Assembly (NCBI GenBank): GCA_030920305.1
Contig: JARLUB010000001.1
Coordinates: forward strand, 372,001-436,000
Length of the DNA: 64,000 nucleotides
Source of the DNA: Eubacteriales bacterium SKADARSKE-1
GTDB lineage: Bacteria; Bacillota; Clostridia; Oscillospirales; Acutalibacteraceae
Reading direction: 5' to 3'
Shown here piece by piece: positions 1 to 7,807 of this stretch. A program made the translations under genes and the position numbers. The notes below the pieces were generated by a model, which was not told where the DNA came from, searched no databases, and worked only from the letters and a program-made list of their open reading frames with translations. Position 1 is the first letter of the stretch, and each line of letters begins with the position of its first letter.

Positions 1-908
1 AAAATGTCTTCAAGATTAGTTTCAAAGTTTTTCATTAAAAGAATAGGGAAACTAGCATTTGCAAGAGAATTAAAAATTTCTCGTCTTGTTTCAACTGATT
101 TATCAGTTTCAATGGTGTATTCAAATATACCGGGTTCAACTTTTCTGCCATTGCTTACTTTTTTAATTTTTTCTATGCTGGTTAAAACAGGTCTAACTTT
201 TTCTCTGTCACCTTCAACTTGTAATATTAGTCGATAGTTTTTATTAATGTTTCCAGCAAGATTAGATGTTGTGTCGTCAGCTATTATTGAACCATTATTA
301 ATTACAACAATTCTATCACAAATAGCTTGTATTTCAGGCAGTACGTGAGATGAAAGAATAATAGTATGTTTTTTTCCTAAGTTTTTTATAAGGGTTCTAA
401 TTTCAATTATTTGTTTTGGATCAAGACCAACAGTTGGCTCGTCCAATATTAAAACAGGAGGATCTCCAAGAAGCGCCTGAGCCAAACCTACTCTTTGTTT
501 ATATCCTTTCGACAAATTTTTTATAACTCGATCATATACATCTGAGATTTTTACAAGGGTACAAACATTTTTAATATGTTCTTCTTTTGGAAGTTTAACT
601 TTTTTTAGGTCAAACATAAAACTTAAGTAAGATTTAACAGTCATATCTGGGTACAGAGGTGGTGTCTCTGGTAAATATCCAATTTTGCTTTTTGCTTTTA
701 TTGGGTTTTCCAAGATTTCGTTGCCGTCAATAGTAACGGTTCCGCTATTGGATGATAAATATCCCGTAATTATATTCATAGTTGTAGATTTACCTGCGCC
801 GTTTGGCCCCAAAAAACCTAATACTTCACCTTCTTTAACGGAAAAGCTAATATTTTTTAGGGCTTCTTTTCCACCATAATTTTTTACAAGATTTTTAACT
901 TCTACCAT
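1..908 (-). CDS. ABC transporter ATP-binding protein (3' part beyond window)
   Basis: ATPase subunit of an ABC exporter of the CcmA/ABC-2 type. The reading frame is open from an ATG at 908 to the window edge (302 codons), so the C-terminus is missing. Visible motifs are Walker A GPNGAGKST (about residues 34-42), the signature NLSKGYKQR, Walker B with LILDEPTVGLDP, and the switch histidine in SSHVLPEIQ. The part after the ATPase core (from about residue 215) is the usual C-terminal extension of this family. GGAGTGA lies just upstream of the ATG. A permease gene would be expected beyond the left edge. The substrate cannot be told. Confidence 0.93.
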   Translation of the reverse strand, partial: MVEVKNLVKNYGGKEALKNISFSVKEGEVLGFLGPNGAGKSTTMNIITGYLSSNSGTVTIDGNEILENPIKAKSKIGYLPETPPLYPDMTVKSYLSFMFDLKKVKLPKEEHIKNVCTLVKISDVYDRVIKNLSKGYKQRVGLAQALLGDPPVLILDEPTVGLDPKQIIEIRTLIKNLGKKHTIILSSHVLPEIQAICDRIVVINNGSIIADDTTSNLAGNINKNYRLILQVEGDREKVRPVLTSIEKIKKVSNGRKVEPGIFEYTIETDKSVETRREIFNSLANASFPILLMKNFETNLEDI

Positions 909-944
909 TTAATTCACTCCTTATTTTAGCTGCTAATATAAAAG

Positions 945-1262
945 TTAATTAAACCAATTAATCACGTATTTTTCGGATATATCGCCAATTAAAGGCAATT
1001 TATAATATGTTTTGTTATATGCCTTGCAGATCAATATAATCCACACTATAAAGCAAAGAAGAGAAAATATAGAATTAACAAATTTTCCAACAAACGGAGT
1101 AAAGCTTATGAATATGCTCAATAAATTTGCTGTTATACCAAAAACTACAGATTGAGCAGCATTTTTTCTTACAAATTCATCATCTTTTTCAATTGCTAAG
1201 AAAATTATTCCTGTGATATAAAGCCCTATATAAGATAACATAGCCTTTGTATTACTTCCCAT
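945..1262 (-). CDS. DUF4870-type small membrane protein
   Basis: Protein of 105 residues with three or four hydrophobic segments. It has the family-like pattern of a first helix (MLSYIGLYITGIIFL), then a charged stretch with FVRKNAAQSVVF, which corresponds to the FVR-hA-QS/A motif of DUF4870/Tic20-like proteins, then two more helices. Function unknown. It sits 36 bases upstream of the ABC ATPase on the same strand and may be co-transcribed. The start is supported by AGGGGAT about 7 bases before the ATG. Confidence 0.7.
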   Translation of the reverse strand: MGSNTKAMLSYIGLYITGIIFLAIEKDDEFVRKNAAQSVVFGITANLLSIFISFTPFVGKFVNSIFSLLCFIVWIILICKAYNKTYYKLPLIGDISEKYVINWFN

Positions 1263-1281
1263 TTTTTATATCCCCTTTTTA

Positions 1282-2031
1282 TTATTTTAATATAAGTTCA
1301 ACTGGACAATGATCACTTCCCATTACATCATCATGTATGACAGAATCTATAACTTTGTCTTTTATACGGTTAGAAACTATAAAGTAGTCAATTCTCCACC
1401 CAGCGTTGTTTTTTCTGGCATTAAACATGTATGACCACCAAGTATAGGTAATCTTGTTTGGATAAAGATACCTAAATGTATCAGTGAATCCAGAGCTTAA
1501 AAGCTCTGTCATTTTAGCTCTTTCTTCGTCAGTAAATCCAGCATTTTTATGGTTATTATTCGGATTTTTTAGATCAATTTCTTTATGAGCAACATTTAAG
1601 TCACCACATAAAATAATAGGTTTTTGCAAATCAAGCCTTTTAAGATAACTTCTAAAGTCATCTTCCCATTCCAGTCTATAGTCAAGACGTAAAAGCTCTC
1701 TTTTTGAGTTTGGTGTATAACAGTTAACAAGATAAAAATCATTCATCTCAAGAGTAATTACACGACCTTCAAGGTTATGTTTTTCTAAGCCAAGATCAAA
1801 GGTGACATTTAATGGCTTGTGCTTTGTAAATATGGCAGTTCCGGAATACCCTTTTTTAACAGCACTATTCCAGTATTGATAGTATCCGGGTGTGTCGATT
1901 TCAACTTGATTTTCTTGCATTTTGATTTCTTGCAAGCAAAAAAAATCAGCATCAGCATTATGGAAAACATCAAAAAAGTTTTTGTTAATACAGGCTCTAA
2001 GGCCATTTACGTTCCAAGAGATAAATTTCAT
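1282..2031 (-). CDS. exoA: Exodeoxyribonuclease III
   Basis: AP endonuclease/3'-5' exonuclease of the EEP superfamily, 249 residues and full length. It acts in base excision repair. The N-terminus MKFISWNVNGLRA carries the catalytic Asn. LQEIKMQE supplies the metal-binding Glu, GDLNVAH the Asp/Asn pair, and the C-terminal GSDHCPVEL the Asp-His. The family contains both AP endonucleases and strict exonucleases; this one is close to the bacterial ExoA/XthA group. GGAG lies 9 bases before the ATG. Confidence 0.96.
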   Translation of the reverse strand: MKFISWNVNGLRACINKNFFDVFHNADADFFCLQEIKMQENQVEIDTPGYYQYWNSAVKKGYSGTAIFTKHKPLNVTFDLGLEKHNLEGRVITLEMNDFYLVNCYTPNSKRELLRLDYRLEWEDDFRSYLKRLDLQKPIILCGDLNVAHKEIDLKNPNNNHKNAGFTDEERAKMTELLSSGFTDTFRYLYPNKITYTWWSYMFNARKNNAGWRIDYFIVSNRIKDKVIDSVIHDDVMGSDHCPVELILK

Positions 2032-2144
2032 AATTTTCAGCTCCAGTAGTTTTTACATTGAAAATTATAACACAATAACTTTTGAATTTCCACCGTAGGA
2101 TAGTTTTTAATATAATTTTAGATTCTGTTTATTAATTATTTTAG

Positions 2145-2151
2145 TTCGACC
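2145..2151 (-). promoter_or_regulatory. Candidate Spo0A box upstream of spoIIE
   Basis: TTCGACC on the plus strand (GGTCGAA on minus) matches 6 of 7 positions of the Spo0A box TGTCGAA. It lies about 130 bases upstream of spoIIE, in the 247-base divergent region between exoA and spoIIE. Transcription of spoIIE by Spo0A~P is established in Bacillus; here the link is inference from one short motif. I see no strong -35/-10 pair beside it. Confidence 0.25.
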
Positions 2152-2278
2152 ATTATCTAAACCTAAACAACTAAACTTTTAAAAAGTTACAGCGTTATAA
2201 AACAAGCTGTGACTTAAAAATATTATATACTTATTCTTATGAAATTTATATATTTATAAGTTGAAAGGGTGGTGGCAT

Positions 2279-4603
2279 ATGAAGACATCAGAATTAGTTA
2301 CCAATGAAAAAGTTAGATTAAAATTGTTTTTGTCTGACCAAGGTAAATCTGTTATTTTAAATGTTTTATACTTTATTTTAGGAATATTTGTTTCAAAAGG
2401 TACGATTATGGGTGAATATGCACCGTTTGGTGTAGCTCTAGTAGCTTCTGTGCCTTATGAAAATATTTGGGTTTCGCTTTTAGGTACAATTATAGGTTAT
2501 ATTATTCCTTCTGAAATGAATGTTGGAATAAGATATATAGCAACTGTAATAGCTGTTTGCGCTGTAAGATGGACTTTTAATGATTTGAAAAAAATAAAGG
2601 AACACCCGCTGTTTGCACCCTTACTTGCAGCTTTGCCTATACTTGCAACTGGATTTGCAATTAATAAATTTAATGGATTATGGGGAAATCGGATTTCTAT
2701 AAATTTTATTGAGGCAATACTAGCAGGAGGCTTTGCATATTTTTTTAAAGAGACAAGCTTTATAATGTCGGGTAAAAAAAGCTCTTTGACTATAAGTCAA
2801 AGAGAACTTGCAAGTATTATACTTAGTATCTGTGTAGTTATTTTATCATTATCTGGCGTAATGTTAGGGCCTGTATCAATAGGCAGAATTTTGGCAATAG
2901 TTGCGATCTTGTTCTGTTCGCAGCATTTAGGAATAACCGGAGGTAGTGTTTCTGGAATAGCGGCAGGGGTGATTTTTGGACTAGCTTTTAAGGAGCCTTC
3001 CTATGTGGTTGGGGCATATTCATTGGGTGGATTGATAGCAGGCATGGTTTCAAGATTTGGCAAATTTGCTTTAGCTGGGGCTTTTATGATAGCTAATTTA
3101 ATGTTATCAGTACAGATAGAAAAATCAGAAACGATAATATCCTGTGTATATGAAGTTGTTCTTGCGGCAATTATTTTTATATTTTTGCCAGACAGACTTG
3201 GAAACAAATTCATGGGGCTGTTTTATTACCCTAAAAACTGTGAAGATTCAAAAAGTTTGCAAAAATCTGTGCTTATGAGGCTAGATTTTACAGCAAACGC
3301 GTTAATTAATGTTAGCGATTCGATTAATGCCGTGTCTAAAAAACTTTCTAGATTATCTAATTTTAGCCTTGAAAAAATATATTCTTATATCATGGAAAAT
3401 GTTTGTACTCATTGCGGTTTAAGAACACTATGCTGGGAAACTAGACGGGATGAAACCATAAATTCATTTGATTTAGCAGCCAAAACTCTTTCAGAAAATA
3501 AAGAAATAAAAATAGAAAATTTTCCAAAAGCAATAGCAACAAGGTGCTGTAGATTAAATGAAATCAGTGAATTTACAAATAGGTTTTACAGAGAAAATTC
3601 AATAAGAAACGCTTCAAAGCAAAAAATAAACGAAGTTAAAAGTTTTATATCTGAACAGTTTTCAGATATGGGAGGAATTTTAGAAGATATTTCAAAAGAG
3701 TTTAAATATTATGATAGTTTTGACTTAAAGATGGAACAGAATGTAACAGGTGTTTTAAAAAGTTTAGGACTTATTCCGCTTGATGTAAGTTGTAGAATTG
3801 ATAGATTTAGGAGAATTTCCTTAGAAATTGAAATATTACATAAAGAAAAAGAAACCTTAGAGTTGTTAAATCTTAATGAAATACTTTCCAAAGAATGTTT
3901 TAAAACATTGGACAAGCCATGTATTACTATGATGCCAGATAGATGTAAAATATATATTAGTGAAAAGCCAGTATTTAATTTACAAATAGGTTCAGCCCAA
4001 CATATTTGTAATAATGAAAGTTTATGTGGAGATAGTTATACTTATTTTAATGATGGAAAAGGAAGAGTAATATTTGTTTTAAGTGACGGAATGGGAACAG
4101 GAGGGAGAGCTGCTGTAGAAGGTGCCATGGCATGCGAAATTATTTCCAGCCTTATCAAAGCCAAGATTGGATTTGAAACTGCATTAAAAATAACCAATTC
4201 AGCGCTTTTTGCAAAATCAGAAGATGAGTCTTTGTCAACATTAGACATAATCTGCTTTGATTTATTTACCGGAAAGGTAGAGTTTATTAAAGCTGGGGCA
4301 CCGGTTACTTTTATTAAGAAAAATGAAAAGGTAGAACAAATTGATTTACCTTCATTGCCTGTTGGAATATTAAAAAACATAAATTTTGTATATAAAAAAG
4401 CAGAACTTTCAAAAAATGATAGGATTTTGATGTTATCAGATGGAGCAATTTACCCTGATGACATTTGGATAAATGAAGAATTTGAAAGGTGGACTGATGA
4501 GACGCCGCAGGTTTTTGCTGAGCGCATTATAAAAAGAGCTGTAAGCTTGCGAAATCAAGGTCATGATGATGATATAACAATAATTACAATGAAAGTAGAA
4601 TAA
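2279..4603 (+). CDS. spoIIE: Stage II sporulation protein E (SpoIIE)
   Basis: Membrane-bound PP2C-type serine phosphatase that dephosphorylates SpoIIAA and so activates sigma-F in the forespore; it also takes part in asymmetric septation (known for the family). About ten hydrophobic helices fill roughly residues 20-310. A regulatory region follows, then the phosphatase from about residue 565, with SDGMGTG near 602 and SDGAIYPDD near 720. A TTG at 2261 is in frame, but AAAGGGTGG directly precedes the ATG at 2279, which I take as the start. It gives 774 residues, close to the usual length. The gene stands alone. Confidence 0.96.
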   Translation: MKTSELVTNEKVRLKLFLSDQGKSVILNVLYFILGIFVSKGTIMGEYAPFGVALVASVPYENIWVSLLGTIIGYIIPSEMNVGIRYIATVIAVCAVRWTFNDLKKIKEHPLFAPLLAALPILATGFAINKFNGLWGNRISINFIEAILAGGFAYFFKETSFIMSGKKSSLTISQRELASIILSICVVILSLSGVMLGPVSIGRILAIVAILFCSQHLGITGGSVSGIAAGVIFGLAFKEPSYVVGAYSLGGLIAGMVSRFGKFALAGAFMIANLMLSVQIEKSETIISCVYEVVLAAIIFIFLPDRLGNKFMGLFYYPKNCEDSKSLQKSVLMRLDFTANALINVSDSINAVSKKLSRLSNFSLEKIYSYIMENVCTHCGLRTLCWETRRDETINSFDLAAKTLSENKEIKIENFPKAIATRCCRLNEISEFTNRFYRENSIRNASKQKINEVKSFISEQFSDMGGILEDISKEFKYYDSFDLKMEQNVTGVLKSLGLIPLDVSCRIDRFRRISLEIEILHKEKETLELLNLNEILSKECFKTLDKPCITMMPDRCKIYISEKPVFNLQIGSAQHICNNESLCGDSYTYFNDGKGRVIFVLSDGMGTGGRAAVEGAMACEIISSLIKAKIGFETALKITNSALFAKSEDESLSTLDIICFDLFTGKVEFIKAGAPVTFIKKNEKVEQIDLPSLPVGILKNINFVYKKAELSKNDRILMLSDGAIYPDDIWINEEFERWTDETPQVFAERIIKRAVSLRNQGHDDDITIITMKVE

Positions 4604-4633
4604 AAAAGAAACCCCTATGTCATAGGAGTTTCT
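4602..4633 (-). terminator. Rho-independent terminator of the exported-protein gene at 4695-5336
   Basis: A 13-bp stem with one mismatch (4607-4633) is followed on the minus strand by six U. On the plus strand no U-tract follows, so it serves mainly the minus-strand gene, although spoIIE ends at its foot. Confidence 0.8.
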
Positions 4634-4694
4634 GAAGTAAAACAAAAGAAATACAGTATTGTCTACTTGTTAAATTGTTATAAAGGCTTATCGT

Positions 4695-5336
4695 TTAAGA
4701 ATTTACTGTAGCGTTGTCTGGAGTGACTGTAGTGACTGTAGTGTTGCCTGATGTAAACCAATTAGATACAGTGTTTTTTGCATTTGAGGCAGAACTGCAG
4801 ATACCAGGATAGTTACTGTCGGAGCAGAATATATTTTTTGATGCAGTTAAAGAACTTCCGGCTACGCCCAGCATTTTGCCTGCATGTTTATAAATAAAAC
4901 CACAAACTAATTTAGTAACGTTTGGTACAGTTTCAGTTACAAAGCTTTTGCTTGCAGGGAAAGCTGTTTCTAGAGCAAAAGATTTAATTGCAGGGCCAGC
5001 TGTTTCTTGTGCATAAGTAGCGATTTCTTGGCGGTTGGTGTAACCAAAGTATGCACCAGCAGCAACAATTGACGCACCAGCAACACAACCGACAACTTTC
5101 AATATACTAGATCTGCTACCATTAGCAGGTTCACTGTCAGTGTCTTCTTCATCATCGGCATCTGCATCAAATTCAGAAGATGAATCTTCTGAGTTGGCAT
5201 CGAAATCTTCTTCGCAAATAACAGCTGATTCAGTCTCTTCAGACTCAAGATTAGCTGCGGATGCAAAGCAAGATAAACCTCCAATTGAACTTAACACCAT
5301 AGTGCATGTTAGGATACTTGATATAACCTTTTTCAT
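4695..5336 (-). CDS. Exported single-span protein with acidic region and 12-residue repeats, unknown function
   Basis: 213 residues, family not recognised. The order is: signal peptide MKKVISSILTCTMVLSSIGG ending near the AS-AAN site (about residue 27); a very acidic Asp/Glu/Ser stretch (about 30-70); a hydrophobic span (about 77-97, ILKVVGCVAGASIVAAGAY); then imperfect 12-residue repeats on an E-T-A-x-P-A-x-K-S-F theme (about 105-140); and a Ser/Thr/Asn-rich tail. The N-terminus nearly repeats that of the genes at 5611-6099, 19308-20765 and 33288-34721. AAGGAG precedes the ATG. Probably exported and membrane-anchored; role unknown. Confidence 0.8.
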   Translation of the reverse strand: MKKVISSILTCTMVLSSIGGLSCFASAANLESEETESAVICEEDFDANSEDSSSEFDADADDEEDTDSEPANGSRSSILKVVGCVAGASIVAAGAYFGYTNRQEIATYAQETAGPAIKSFALETAFPASKSFVTETVPNVTKLVCGFIYKHAGKMLGVAGSSLTASKNIFCSDSNYPGICSSASNAKNTVSNWFTSGNTTVTTVTPDNATVNS

Positions 5337-5389
5337 GTTTATTATCTCCTTTTTAAAAAATATTTTTAGATAGGTTAGTACCGAATATA

Positions 5390-5400
5390 ATTATATCACA
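5390..5400 (-). promoter_or_regulatory. Extended -10 promoter element for the 4695-5336 gene
   Basis: On the minus strand TGTGATATAAT is an extended -10 (TGnTATAAT) about 55 bases before the start codon. No good -35 is visible. Downstream lies an AAAAATATTTTT palindrome and then the ribosome site, a leader layout shared with the AAA+ gene at 19308-20765. Confidence 0.45.
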
Positions 5401-5521
5401 AGGAAAAGCATTATTTTTTCTTTTTAAGAATAATAATAATTTTCTAGATTTTTGTAATATATTCAGCGAATTGCTCTTGCTTTTTGTGAATATTAACCTA
5501 AAGCAGGGGCAATAATTTAAT

Positions 5522-5556
5522 AAACAAGGCTGACAATTTAGATGCCAGCCTTGTTT
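5522..5556 (-). terminator. Hairpin terminator after the 5611-6099 gene
   Basis: A perfect 11-bp stem (5522-5532 with 5546-5556) and a 13-base loop lie 55 bases past the stop codon of the minus-strand gene. The following minus-strand sequence is U-rich (TTTATTAAATTATT) but not a pure U-tract. Confidence 0.6.
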
Positions 5557-5610
5557 TAAATAAGTTTTAAAAACTTAAATATATATTTACATTTTTGTTT
5601 GTTTGAAGTA

Positions 5611-6099
5611 CTACTTCGCTGCTTCTGATTGTACGGTTAATGCTTTTTCATCTTTTCCTTCTGAAACTATACGATTTTTTAAGCCGACGGTAGCTTTAAC
5701 AACGTTTTCTTTAACTTTATTTAAGAAATTAACAATTACAGGATATTCACGATATATAACATATCCGATTGCAGATAAAACGACGCCACCTACAGCTACT
5801 AAAATTGCAGTTTTATGGTCTACTATTTTACCGTTAAGTTTTTCCATATTAGCGAAAACTGAACTTTTTATAGAATCAAAAAAATTTACTTCTGTTCCAG
5901 TTGTTGCTCCTGGTGCTTCTGGTCCTTTTGCATCTGTTCCAGTTGTTGCTCCTGTTGCTGTTGCTGTTGTTGTTTTTACTTCTGTCACTGTTGAGGCCCC
6001 TGTTTGATCACCTGTTGTTACTTCTGCTGCACATGATATGGCAAAAACTGAAGAAAATAATAGGGCACATGTTAAAATACTAGATATAATTTTTTTCAT
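5611..6099 (-). CDS. Exported single-span protein with Thr/Ala-rich ectodomain, unknown function
   Basis: 162 residues, not recognised. Signal peptide MKKIISSILTCALLFSSVFA is followed by a Cys (AISC) that could be a weak lipobox, or cleavage may occur near AA-E. Next is a Thr/Ala/Gly-rich low-complexity stretch (about 27-70) in which GATTGT occurs twice; then a span AILVAVGGVVLSAIGYVIY (about 98-116); then a Lys-rich amphipathic tail. The plan signal peptide - low-complexity - span - basic tail parallels the neighbour at 4695-5336, but outside the signal peptide there is no clear sequence identity. AAGGAG precedes the ATG. Confidence 0.78.
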   Translation of the reverse strand: MKKIISSILTCALLFSSVFAISCAAEVTTGDQTGASTVTEVKTTTATATGATTGTDAKGPEAPGATTGTEVNFFDSIKSSVFANMEKLNGKIVDHKTAILVAVGGVVLSAIGYVIYREYPVIVNFLNKVKENVVKATVGLKNRIVSEGKDEKALTVQSEAAK

Positions 6100-6362
6100 T
6101 GTGAAAGTCTCCTTTGAAATTTAAAATTAATGATAAACATCACCTTTTTAGTATAACATAAGGTTAAGGGTCTTTTAATTCCTTTTTAGAACAATCATAA
6201 TTTTCTATTTAATTGTAATAATATCAATAAATTGTTAAAATTTTTTATTTATTCAGGATGTTTTTTAAAATATGGCAAGGAAAGCGGAAGAAAAAATGTT
6301 CTAAATTTATCCTAAAATTGGGCTTACTTTTCTAATTTTTGTTATTAAATACTTTCAAGAAG

Positions 6363-7739
6363 TTAAAAAGAAATTTTTCTTTGAATAAATTCAACAAGCT
6401 TTTCAATAGGAACTCTTTCTTGGCTCATATCATCCCTATTGCGAACAGTTACACAGTTATCATTTTCACTGTCAAAGTCATATGTTAAACAAAACGGCGT
6501 TCCAATCTCATCTTGTCGTCGATATCTCTTGCCAATTGACCCAGCATCGTCGTACTCAACCATAAAGTACTCTAAAAGAAGTTCATACACTTTATTAGCA
6601 CCGTTGCTAAGCTTTTTAGAAAGTGGGAGAATAGCCGCCTTAATTGGCGCAAGGGCAGGATGTAGGTGTAGAACGACACGGGTATCTGTATCGTTAAGCT
6701 TTTCTTCATCATAAGCATCACATAAAAATGCAAGCGCCGCGCGGTCAGCACCAAGTGAAGGCTCAATAACATATGGTAAATAACGTTTATTTTCTTCACT
6801 ATCAAAATATTCTAAAGTCTTTCCAGAATTATTTTGGTGTTGAAGCAAGTCAAAGTTTGTACGGTCAGCAATTCCCCAAAGCTCGCCCCATCCAAAAGGA
6901 AATAAAAACTCAATATCTGTGGTAGCTGTGGAATAATGTGAAAGTTCCTCAGCGCTATGATCACGCAAACGAATGTTTTCTTTTTTAAGGCCGAGATCAA
7001 GCAGCCAATTTTTGCAAAAGTCTCTCCAATAACTAAACCAATCTAAGTCTGTTCCGGGTTTGCAGAAAAATTCAAGTTCCATCTGTTCAAATTCACGTGT
7101 TCTAAATGTGAAATTTCCAGGTGTGATCTCATTTCTGAAAGATTTTCCAATTTGGGCAATACCAAAAGGTAACTTTTTGCGAGAAGTTCGTTGAACGTTA
7201 CAGAAGTTTACAAAAATACCTTGTGCGGTTTCAGGTCTTAAATATATCTCGTTTTTAGCATTTTCGGTTACACCTTGGAATGTTTTAAACATCAAGTTGA
7301 ATTTTCTAATACTAGTAAAATTTTCAGATCCACATTCTGGACATTTAATGTGGTTGGCCTCTATGTAATCAGTCATTTGTTCAAATGTCATCCCATTTGA
7401 ATCGCCACCGTTCTCCTCTATAAGTTTATCAGCTCTGTGGCGAGTTTTGCAGTCCCTGCAGTCCATAAGAGGATCAGAAAATCCACCAACATGGCCAGAA
7501 GCCACCCATACTTCCGGGTTCATAAGTATAGCAGAGTCAATTCCAACATTATATTTGCTTTGCCTTACAAATTTTTTAAGCCATGCATTTTTAACATTAT
7601 TTTTAAATTCTACACCCAAAGGACCATAATCCCAAGTGTTTGAAAGGCCACCATATATTTCTGATCCAGCATATACAAAGCCTCGATTTTTACAAAGATT
7701 AACGATCTTTTCCATATTTTTTTCACTGTTTGATATCAT
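6363..7739 (-). CDS. glyQS: Glycyl-tRNA synthetase (single-chain, class II dimeric type)
   Basis: Charges tRNA-Gly. 458 residues, usual for the single-subunit GlyRS of Firmicutes rather than the split GlyQ/GlyS form. Class II motifs are visible: motif 2 around [21 protein letters not shown] and motif 3 ending in [14 protein letters not shown]; the C-terminal anticodon-binding domain starts near [12 protein letters not shown] CxxC/CxxC pair (CRDCK; CPECG) marks the insertion near residues 93-140. GGAGG lies 9 bases before the ATG at 7739, supporting that start over an internal Met. Monocistronic as far as can be seen. Confidence 0.96.
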   Translation of the reverse strand: MISNSEKNMEKIVNLCKNRGFVYAGSEIYGGLSNTWDYGPLGVEFKNNVKNAWLKKFVRQSKYNVGIDSAILMNPEVWVASGHVGGFSDPLMDCRDCKTRHRADKLIEENGGDSNGMTFEQMTDYIEANHIKCPECGSENFTSIRKFNLMFKTFQGVTENAKNEIYLRPETAQGIFVNFCNVQRTSRKKLPFGIAQIGKSFRNEITPGNFTFRTREFEQMELEFFCKPGTDLDWFSYWRDFCKNWLLDLGLKKENIRLRDHSAEELSHYSTATTDIEFLFPFGWGELWGIADRTNFDLLQHQNNSGKTLEYFDSEENKRYLPYVIEPSLGADRAALAFLCDAYDEEKLNDTDTRVVLHLHPALAPIKAAILPLSKKLSNGANKVYELLLEYFMVEYDDAGSIGKRYRRQDEIGTPFCLTYDFDSENDNCVTVRNRDDMSQERVPIEKLVEFIQRKISF

Positions 7740-7807
7740 ATAAATATGCCTCCATATAATTTAGTTATATTAAGTTTAAATTTATTTATGTGGGTAAACA
7801 AATTAAT

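Noticed and set aside
5901-6083. Plus-strand Leu-rich reading frame opposite the Thr/Ala-rich region
   Set aside because: It is the antisense shadow of the low-complexity codons of the minus-strand gene; no ribosome site and no family resemblance.
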